Below, piece after piece: positions 6,906-11,105 of a DNA stretch of 11,105 bases (position 1 is its first letter; the number at the start of each line of letters is the position of its first letter). This DNA is from Acholeplasmatales bacterium. GTDB taxonomy: Bacteria > Bacillota_I > Bacilli_A > Acholeplasmatales > Anaeroplasmataceae. A program made the position numbers and the translations under genes. Location: positions 1 to 11,105 of the forward strand of contig JAILPD010000050.1 in NCBI GenBank assembly GCA_024690445.1. Reading direction: 5' to 3'. The notes beneath the pieces were generated by a model. That model worked only from the letters and a program-made list of their open reading frames with translations. It was not told where the DNA came from and did no database searches.

Positions 6906-7321
6906 TGAAATATATCGGACTTGATTTAGGAAGTCGTACTCTAGGTGTTGCAATTTCAGATGAAACAGGCTTTTTAGCTCGTGCTTTAGAGACATTTAGA
7001 TTTAGAGATGATGATTACGAGAGTGCAATTAATTACACTATCGAAACATGTAAAAAAGAAAATGTTACTGAAGTTGTACTTGGTTATCCTAGACATATGA
7101 ATGGAGATGCTGGCATTCGTGCTGGTATTTCTATTTCATTTAAAGAAGAAATTGAAAAGAGAAGTAACATTAAAGTTCATCTTGAAGATGAAAGATTAAC
7201 AACAATCATTGTTGATAAAGCTATGATTGAGGGAAATATTAGAAGAGACAAAAGAAGACAAAAGAAGGATGAATTAGCAGCTGTAGTTATTCTTCAAGGA
7301 TTCTTAGATAAAAAAAGATAA
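6905..7321 (+). CDS. ruvX: RuvX / YqgF family nuclease (putative pre-16S rRNA nuclease, Holliday junction resolvase)
   Basis: This is a small RNase H-fold nuclease. Family members mature the 5' end of 16S rRNA and/or resolve Holliday junctions; YrrK is the Bacillus counterpart. The 138 residues show the full signature: GLDLGSRTLGVAISD with catalytic D7, the loop GYPRHMNGDAG (60-70), LEDERLTT with E96, and DKRRQKKDELAAVVILQGFLD with D122. The ATG overlaps the alaS stop by one base and there is no independent strong ribosome binding site, so translation is probably coupled to alaS. In Bacillus the small regulator gene ireB (yrzL) lies between alaS and ruvX. Here it is absent and the two genes abut. 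The D-E-D triad is complete, so an active enzyme is expected. Confidence 0.93.
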   Translation: MKYIGLDLGSRTLGVAISDETGFLARALETFRFRDDDYESAINYTIETCKKENVTEVVLGYPRHMNGDAGIRAGISISFKEEIEKRSNIKVHLEDERLTTIIVDKAMIEGNIRRDKRRQKKDELAAVVILQGFLDKKR

Positions 7322-7333
7322 AAGGAGATTACT

Positions 7334-7669
7334 ATGACTGAACGTTCTATTACATTAATCGGCGATGATGGCAAAGAAGTTAAAGCCGAAATATTGTTTA
7401 CTTACCATTCTGACGAATATGATAGAAATTATGTCGTATTTATGGTTCAAGGCGAACCATCAGCCGCTACATATTTTGATGATGGAAATGGCTCTGGTAG
7501 ATTAGGTGACATTGAAACTGAAGATGAGTGGGAAATGTTAAATGATTTATTAGAAGAATTTGTTGAAAATCAAAAAGAGGGTGCTTGCGGTGGATGTTGT
7601 GGATGCCAAGGAGATTGTGGACAAGAGGGATCAGGATCCGACTGCTCTTGTGGTTGTAAAGAAAACTAA
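7334..7669 (+). CDS. DUF1292 (YrzB-like) protein with cysteine-rich C-terminal tail
   Basis: The function of this family is unknown. Residues 1-80 match the DUF1292 pattern: a short beta-rich acidic domain (ITLIGDDGKEVKAEILFTY, YVVFMVQGE, then an acidic helix ETEDEWEMLNDLLEEF). Position downstream of ruvX matches yrzB in Bacillus. The unusual part is the tail, residues 84-111, with eight cysteines (85, 88, 89, 91, 95, 104, 106, 108) among Gly, Ser, Asp and Gln. It includes CGGCCGC and CSCGC and lacks histidine and aromatic residues. That composition suggests metal or iron-sulfur binding, or a redox-sensitive tail, but this is inference. AAAGGAG (7321-7327) gives a strong start seven bases before the ATG. 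The tail coding region also holds the likely start of the next gene in another frame. Confidence 0.85.
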   Translation: MTERSITLIGDDGKEVKAEILFTYHSDEYDRNYVVFMVQGEPSAATYFDDGNGSGRLGDIETEDEWEMLNDLLEEFVENQKEGACGGCCGCQGDCGQEGSGSDCSCGCKEN

Positions 7670-8270
7670 TACAATCAACTTTAGCCAAAAAATTGAATCA
7701 ATGCGTCAATATGCAAGAGAAAATAATGTCCCTATCATAAAAGATGAAGGATTAGTTTTCTTAAAAAATATCATCGCTTTAAAAAGACCAGTTAATATTT
7801 TAGAAATTGGTACTGCAATTGGTTATTCAGCCGCTTGTATGAATGATGTATGCAATTCAAATATTTATACTATTGAGCGTGATATTAATATGTATAATGA
7901 GGCGGTAAAGAATATTAGTGAATTAAAAATAGAAAATGTTAATATCCTTTTTAAGGAAGCTTTAGAAGCATTTGATTTAGTAAAGAATATTAAATTTGAT
8001 TTAATTTTTATTGATGCTGCTAAGGCACAATATACAAAATTCTTTGATATGTATACTCCATTATTAAATAAAAATGGAATAGTTGTATGTGATAATATGC
8101 TTTTTCATGGTGTAGTAGCTAATGAAGAAAATTATGATAATTTAACTAAGGGATTAAGAGGCTTAGTTAGAAAATTACATGCATTTACAGAAGAATTAAT
8201 GAAAAATGAAAAATATGATACCACACTATATGATATTGGTGATGGTATGAGTGTATCAGTTTTAAAGTAA
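7650..8270 (+). CDS. SAM-dependent O-methyltransferase (COG4122 / Methyltransf_3, YrrM-like)
   Basis: This is a class I methyltransferase of the cation-dependent O-methyltransferase family. Bacterial YrrM/TrmR members methylate the wobble uridine modification (ho5U to mo5U) of tRNA, so a tRNA substrate is plausible here. Counting from GTG at 7650 (206 residues), LEIGTAIGYS (51-60) is the SAM motif, an acidic residue follows in YTIER (E76), and the metal-binding residues lie in IDAAK (D122) and CDN (D148-N149). The frame stays open back to 7560, but that part lies inside the DUF1292 gene and looks like read-through. GTG 7650 fits the conserved KIESMRQYARENNVPI segment best and overlaps the previous gene by 20 bases. 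The only other good choice, ATG 7701, lacks a ribosome binding site and gives 189 residues. Relative to YrrM, about 15 to 20 N-terminal residues are missing or diverged. In Bacillus mltG lies between these two genes; here it is absent. Confidence 0.85.
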   Translation: MVVKKTNTINFSQKIESMRQYARENNVPIIKDEGLVFLKNIIALKRPVNILEIGTAIGYSAACMNDVCNSNIYTIERDINMYNEAVKNISELKIENVNILFKEALEAFDLVKNIKFDLIFIDAAKAQYTKFFDMYTPLLNKNGIVVCDNMLFHGVVANEENYDNLTKGLRGLVRKLHAFTEELMKNEKYDTTLYDIGDGMSVSVLK

Positions 8271-8282
8271 GGAAGGCTAGTT

Positions 8283-9170
8283 ATGAGAATTAGAGGATCA
8301 ATTCATATGATTGAACTTGATGCCAAGGTAATTGGAATAAAAGTTAATAGACGAATTGTATTTTTCTATTTCCAAAATAGTCAAATGAACTTATTCAAAA
8401 GATATCTATATATTGGTAATTGGATTGATTTTGAATATAAAGAAAATAAAATTAAAAAGGGTTGCTATTTAGCACACCCTGTATCATTTGTATATAGAAT
8501 AGAAGCTTTAGGCAAATTAGACCATATTATTTACTATGACAAGATAAATATTAATGGTTCTTTAAATTCGTTTATTGATTCATTAGAAAACACAATGTTT
8601 TTAGACTTAGAAATGACAATGCCAAGCTATAATTTTAAAGGTAAAGGATTTAGAGCTGAAGTTATTCAGGCTGGTTTAGTTATCTTTGATAAGGATGGCA
8701 ATGAATTAGTTAGATATTCTAAATATATTAAGCCAAAGCTAACAAATAAATTATCTAAGAGAGTATTAGATTTCTTATCAATAGATGAAGAAGAATTTGA
8801 AACTACAGCTATAACATATGATACATTCTATAATGATTTTAATAATATGATTACTAAATATAATCCAGCTATTATTGTATATGGTAAGAATGATAGCATT
8901 GTATTAAATGATTCATATGAAATTAATTCATTACCTTCATTAAAGAATAAGACTAGATTTGTTAATTTATTACAGCTAATTAAAACATATTATGAATTAA
9001 GAAATGACCCAGGCTTATTTAAATTATATAGCGTATATTCTGGAAATGAAGATAATCAAGTTCATGATGCCTTTGATGATTGTGTTGTTACATATAAGGT
9101 ATTTGAAGCATTTAAAAATGATTTAAGAAATAATATTAAGACAAAGGAAATTAGAGAAAACTTTGACTAA
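8283..9170 (+). CDS. DEDDh 3'-5' exonuclease-family protein with extra N-terminal region
   Basis: Residues 104-280 form an RNase T / DnaQ-type exonuclease domain. It has ExoI motif FLDLEMTM (D108, E110), the strand IQAGLVIFDKDGNELVRYSKYIKP, ExoII D204 in YGKNDS, and ExoIII HDAFDD (H261, D266), which places it in the DEDDh subgroup. All catalytic residues are present. Residues 1-103 are an added region with many beta-like stretches (VIGIKVNRRIVFFYF, YLYIGNWIDFEY, KGCYLAHPVSFVYRI). I cannot assign it to a family; an OB- or SH3-like fold that binds nucleic acid is a guess. AAGGAAGG ends six bases before the ATG, and the gap to the methyltransferase stop is 12 bases, so it is the last gene of the alaS operon. 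The substrate, DNA or RNA, is not evident. The IS3 element starts about 25 bases after its stop. Confidence 0.85.
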   Translation: MRIRGSIHMIELDAKVIGIKVNRRIVFFYFQNSQMNLFKRYLYIGNWIDFEYKENKIKKGCYLAHPVSFVYRIEALGKLDHIIYYDKININGSLNSFIDSLENTMFLDLEMTMPSYNFKGKGFRAEVIQAGLVIFDKDGNELVRYSKYIKPKLTNKLSKRVLDFLSIDEEEFETTAITYDTFYNDFNNMITKYNPAIIVYGKNDSIVLNDSYEINSLPSLKNKTRFVNLLQLIKTYYELRNDPGLFKLYSVYSGNEDNQVHDAFDDCVVTYKVFEAFKNDLRNNIKTKEIRENFD

Positions 9171-9194
9171 GAAAAATGGGTAAGCATTGTAAAA

Positions 9195-9230
9195 TAGACC
9201 CTATAAAGTAGACACATATAAAAAAAGGTG
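9195..9230 (+). repeat. Left terminal inverted repeat of the IS3 element
   Basis: Aligned to the reverse complement of 10742-10776, this end shares T-x-x-ACCC, then GACAC, then an A run and GGTG, with one single-base gap. The middle section is poorly conserved. It overlaps the left arm of the terminator hairpin at 9196-9254. Confidence 0.65.
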
Positions 9231-9254
9231 GATTCTACTTTGTAGGGTCTTTTT
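9196..9254 (+). terminator. Strong terminator hairpin in the IS left end
   Basis: A 17-base-pair stem (9196-9212 with 9234-9250) has a single T-G wobble (9204 with 9242), a 21-base loop and a run of five T (9250-9254). It lies between the alaS operon and the transposase start. It could end the operon transcript and keep host transcription out of orfA. Its left arm is also part of the transposon end. Confidence 0.85.
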
Positions 9255-9267
9255 GTCGTTGTATAAT
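9240..9267 (+). promoter_or_regulatory. Candidate transposase promoter
   Basis: TATAAT at 9262-9267 is a perfect -10 about 28 bases before the orfA ATG. The best -35 is a poor TTGTAG at 9240-9245 with a 16-base spacer, lying in the right arm of the terminator stem. A weak promoter would be normal for an insertion sequence. Confidence 0.5.
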
Positions 9268-9295
9268 AAAAACAATAGAAACGAGATGATGATAT

Positions 9296-9742
9296 ATGGG
9301 TAAGAATTATTTCACACCAGAGCAAGTTGAAGAATTGAGAAAAAATAAATATGTAAAACATGTTTCTGAGAAGGCAATCACTTATACTGAAGAATTTAAA
9401 GAAAGGTTTATGTTGGAATATAATTCCGGCAAATTACCATCACAAATTTTATTAGAAATGGGATTAAATCCAAAAATATTGGGTAGAAGGAGATTAGATG
9501 GTATAGTAGCAACTATCAAAAGACAATCAGTTTCTCCTACTGGATTCAAAGATACACGTGCTGATAATGTTAATATGGGTAGACCACTCACAAGAGAACT
9601 TTCTCAGGAAGAATTGATTGAGCGCCAAAAACAAGAAATTGAACTTTTAAAAGCTAAGGTGGAATACCTAAGCCTCCTCAGAAGAGCCGAGAGGGAGGCA
9701 GATTGGAAGGCAAAGTCAAAGAAAAAGAAATCTTTAAAATAA
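9296..9742 (+). CDS. IS3-family transposase OrfA (DNA-binding subunit)
   Basis: This 148-residue basic protein is the OrfA of an IS3 element. It recognises the terminal repeats and regulates transposition, and it becomes the N-terminus of the OrfAB transposase after frameshifting. Residues about 24-76 form a helix-turn-helix region (SEKAITYTEEFKERFMLEYNSG, then LPSQILLEMGLNPKILGRRR). Residues about 101-131 form a heptad-like coiled coil (LSQEELIERQKQEIELLK), as usual for OrfA multimerisation. The C-terminus is a lysine cluster encoded just before the slippery site. The ATG at 9296 has only a weak purine-rich stretch (GAGATGATG) upstream, which fits low expression. The TAA at 9740-9742 follows the TTTAAAA heptamer directly. 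Confidence 0.92.
   Translation: MGKNYFTPEQVEELRKNKYVKHVSEKAITYTEEFKERFMLEYNSGKLPSQILLEMGLNPKILGRRRLDGIVATIKRQSVSPTGFKDTRADNVNMGRPLTRELSQEELIERQKQEIELLKAKVEYLSLLRRAEREADWKAKSKKKKSLK
9672..9699 (+). promoter_or_regulatory. Hairpin covering a Shine-Dalgarno-like site near the orfB start
   Basis: GCCTCC (9672-9677) pairs with GGAGGC (9694-9699). The right arm holds the strong Shine-Dalgarno-like GAGGGAGG (9691-9698), four bases before the first possible orfB start (TTG 9703). The hairpin could hide the site until ribosomes translating orfA open it. The same bases encode part of the OrfA coiled coil and the following charged region, so chance is possible. Confidence 0.4.
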
Positions 9743-10689
9743 TATATACAATGTCACAAAAACATAAAGAGAAATTAAACATAAAATGGTTATGTTCTAC
9801 TGCAGGCGTATCTAGATCTGGATATTATAATTATGTTAAGAATTTAACTAGTGATAAGTATTTATTACGTGAGGAAAAAGATAAAGAAGATTTTGAATTA
9901 ATCCTAAAAGCATATCAATTTAAGAATAGACATAAAGGTGCAAGATTAATCAAAATGACTTTAGAACGCGATTTTGATACAATAATGAATCTTAAGAAAA
10001 TACGTAGATTAATGAAGAAGTTTAATCTTATATGTCCAATTCGAAAAGCAAATCCATATAGACGTATGGCCAAAGCAATGGCAACTAATAATTACCATGA
10101 TAACATTTTAAATAGAGATTTTTATGAAGCAAAACCATTTGAACATCTATTAACTGATATTACATATATCTACTATGGGCCAAATAAACAAAAAGCATAT
10201 TTATCTGCTATTAAAGACGCAGCTACACGTGAAATATTAGCTTATAAATTATCGCCTAATCTAGAAATAGATTTTGTGTTAGAAACAGTCGAACAATTAA
10301 ATGATAAATTTAAAAATTGTTTATCTAATAAGACATTATTACATTCTGATCAAGGATGTCATTACACTTCTATAGCATATCAACAATTACTAACTCAATT
10401 AGAAATAACACAATCAATGTCACGAAGAGGTAATTGTTGGGATAACGCACCACAAGAATCATTCTTTGGTCATATGAAAGATGAACTTCATATTAAAGAA
10501 TGTTTAGATTATGAAGAATTATTATTAGAAATAAATGATTATATGGATTATTACAACAATTATAGATATCAATGGGATTTAGGTAAACGTAGTCCAGTTG
10601 AATATAGAATATATCTATTAGAAGGTGGAAATCCTTTATTACATAAAAAAGAAGCTAATCATGATTCTTCACAATTAGCTTCAGTATAA
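9703..10689 (+). CDS. IS3-family transposase OrfB (DDE integrase catalytic domain)
   Basis: This is the catalytic half of the IS3 transposase. It has an N-terminal HTH_21-like segment (CSTAGVSRSGYYNYV), a basic linker, then an rve-type integrase core. Counting from 9703, the DDE triad is D152 (in LLTDITYIYYG), D216 (in LHSDQGCHYTS) and E252 (in WDNAPQESFFGHMKDEL). The 35 residues between the second D and E are typical. The C-terminal WDLGKRSPVEYR is the usual OrfB ending. The frame is -1 relative to orfA and overlaps it by 40 bases. It is most likely made mainly as an OrfAB fusion through the slippery site. Independent starts would be TTG 9703 with a close GAGGGAGG, or ATG 9751 with no ribosome binding site. 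No disruption is seen, so catalysis should be intact. Confidence 0.93.
   Translation: MEGKVKEKEIFKIIYTMSQKHKEKLNIKWLCSTAGVSRSGYYNYVKNLTSDKYLLREEKDKEDFELILKAYQFKNRHKGARLIKMTLERDFDTIMNLKKIRRLMKKFNLICPIRKANPYRRMAKAMATNNYHDNILNRDFYEAKPFEHLLTDITYIYYGPNKQKAYLSAIKDAATREILAYKLSPNLEIDFVLETVEQLNDKFKNCLSNKTLLHSDQGCHYTSIAYQQLLTQLEITQSMSRRGNCWDNAPQESFFGHMKDELHIKECLDYEELLLEINDYMDYYNNYRYQWDLGKRSPVEYRIYLLEGGNPLLHKKEANHDSSQLASV
9733..9739 (+). other. Programmed -1 ribosomal frameshift site (TTTAAAA)
   Basis: Read in the orfA frame as T-TTA-AAA-TAA, this matches the X-XXY-YYZ slippery heptamer exactly, with the orfA stop as the next codon. A one-base backward slip continues as ATA-ATA-TAT in the orfB frame. 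It would give an OrfAB fusion of 464 residues (148 from orfA plus 316). I see no strong stem just downstream; the adjacent stop codon may provide the pause. Confidence 0.8.
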
Positions 10690-10703
10690 ATATTAAGTTC
10701 GCG

Positions 10704-10719
10704 ATTCCCCTAGGGGAAT
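10704..10719. repeat. 16-base perfect palindrome after orfB
   Basis: ATTCCCCTAGGGGAAT is fully self-complementary. It lies 15 bases after the orfB stop, inside the IS. As RNA it would need at least a four-base loop, and no T run follows, so it is a poor terminator. It is GC-rich relative to its surroundings and may be a protein-binding site or a weak hairpin. Confidence 0.7.
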
Positions 10720-10741
10720 GAATATGTACAACTAAATATTA

Positions 10742-10776
10742 CACCTTTTTTCAAAGTGTCCTTGACTTGGGGTACA
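10742..10776 (-). repeat. Right terminal inverted repeat of the IS3 element
   Basis: The reverse complement begins TGTACCCCAAGTCAAGGACA and runs into an A-rich section and GGTG, matching the left end with several mismatches and one gap. The TG...CA tips typical of IS3 elements are seen at this end (CA at 10775-10776) but not clearly at the left. Confidence 0.65.
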
Positions 10777-11105
10777 TATTAAAATCAACACCTCTTTTTC
10801 TTTGTTTCTATGGCACTTTTAAAATACAGTGGTGATATAATATTTTTGTTTATTCCCTAATATTTTAAAGGTTATATCCATCCATCTAATAATTTATATA
10901 TCTAAAAGATTTTATAAAGATTAGATAAAATAACAAAAAGATTATTTAAATAGTATGTCAGCACTACCATAGTTTCAACCCCATGTTTAGGAGGGATTAT
11001 CAGCACAAGTGTTGTTTCAAGGCATGTTGAAACAGTCTGCTTACTAAATTATAGAAACGACTAAAAATAGCAAAAAATAGCTTTAAAAACAGGTGATTTT
11101 AACCA
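10777..11105. other. 329-base non-coding stretch right of the IS
   Basis: No open frame of useful length with a start and ribosome binding site is visible on either strand. The first 170 bases are plain AT-rich DNA, with an isolated TATAAT (10835-10840). From 10958 the base composition rises in G and C and contains short direct and inverted repeats (described separately). It may precede a gene outside the window, encode a structured RNA, or be a remnant of another mobile element. Confidence 0.5.
10958..11033. repeat. Repeated, self-complementary segment with two competing pairings
   Basis: TCAGCAC occurs at 10958-10964 and 11000-11006, and GTTTCAA at 10972-10978 and 11014-11020; both pairs are exactly 42 bases apart. 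AGTGTTG (11008-11014) can pair with the CAGCAC of either copy, using one wobble. GTTGAAAC (11026-11033) is the exact complement of GTTTCAAC (10972-10979) and also pairs with the second GTTTCAA. Two alternative folds are therefore possible. Confidence 0.6.

Larger units (their letters stand above)
9195..10776 (+). mobile_element. IS3-family (IS150-like) insertion sequence, apparently complete
   Basis: An element of about 1.58 kb has orfA and orfB in overlapping frames, a programmed -1 frameshift signal, and imperfect terminal inverted repeats (9195-9230 and 10742-10776). Both repeats read T-x-x-ACCC near the tip, GACAC in the middle and a poly-A run followed by GGTG inside. Both frames are intact with a full DDE triad, so it may be active or recently active. 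Exact ends are uncertain because no 3-4 bp target duplication is visible with these boundaries. An alternative left tip is TGTA at 9188. Lysine codons in orfB are mostly AAA, unlike the AAG-rich alaS. It lies just beyond the alaS operon and breaks no gene that I can see. Confidence 0.88.

Noticed and set aside
7560..7649. Longer methyltransferase starting at TTG 7560
   Set aside because: The added 30 residues are out-of-frame translation of the DUF1292 gene, show no similarity to the family N-terminus, and the TTG has no ribosome binding site.
7467..7688. Minus-strand open frame opposite the Cys-rich tail
   Set aside because: It is the complement of the DUF1292 gene and the start of the methyltransferase, with no ribosome binding site or family match.
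9176..9211. Eleven-codon frame starting ATGGGTAAG, the same nine bases as the orfA start
   Set aside because: The shared nine bases are interesting, but the frame ends in the IS left repeat, lacks a ribosome binding site and is most simply explained by chance.
9167..9361. Minus-strand open frame across the IS left end
   Set aside because: It overlaps the terminator hairpin and the orfA start and has no domain or start signal.
10958..11033. Possible CRISPR repeats or tracrRNA because of repeated GTTTCAA
   Set aside because: Only two copies exist, the shared blocks are seven bases long and interrupted, there are no repeat-sized identical units, and no cas gene is present.

Overview
The window comes from a very AT-rich genome. 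Strong GGAGG-type ribosome binding sites, sigma-A-like promoters and a gene order matching the Bacillus alaS region (recD2, alaS, ruvX, DUF1292, O-methyltransferase) all point to a low-GC Bacillota. A class such as Erysipelotrichia or a relative of the Mollicutes is possible, but that is inference. Every stop codon seen is TAA or TAG. Trp is TGG and no conserved gene needs TGA read as Trp, so the standard bacterial code fits.

Layout. Bases 1-157 form a near-perfect palindrome whose right arm runs into the 3' end of an unrecognised gene with a good terminator (256-288). On the minus strand lie two identical tRNA-Lys(CTT) genes, each followed by a hairpin. A consensus promoter (665-693) sits directly behind a minus-strand PlsC-type acyltransferase gene (697-1467). 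recD2 (1587-3866) is divergent from plsC. It ends tail-to-tail with a small XRE-type regulator gene (3863-4096, minus), overlapping it by four bases. The regulator and alaS diverge from a 190-base intergenic region that holds an 18-bp perfect palindrome, a 12-bp direct repeat and two opposed TTGACA boxes forming an inverted repeat.

From 4290 to 9170 runs a tight plus-strand operon: alanyl-tRNA synthetase, the Holliday-junction/rRNA-processing nuclease RuvX (YqgF), a DUF1292 protein with an unusual eight-cysteine tail, a SAM-dependent O-methyltransferase whose start is nested in that tail, and a DEDDh 3'-5' exonuclease with an extra N-terminal region. Compared with the Bacillus arrangement, ireB (between alaS and ruvX) and mltG (between DUF1292 and the methyltransferase) are missing here. 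The shared theme is translation plus nucleic-acid maintenance, not a defence or biosynthetic system.

An IS3-family (IS150-like) element of about 1.58 kb (about 9195-10776) lies directly behind the operon. It has imperfect terminal inverted repeats, a terminator hairpin built into its left end, orfA and orfB in the -1 frame, and a TTTAAAA slippery heptamer right before the orfA stop. The last 329 bases hold no gene I can support. They do contain a repeated, self-complementary segment (10958-11033) that could be a structured RNA or a mobile-element remnant.

I do not see a convincing new multi-gene system. The observations most worth checking are the edge palindrome, the Cys-rich DUF1292 tail with its overlapping gene, the alaS/XRE operator region, and the structured right-hand tail.
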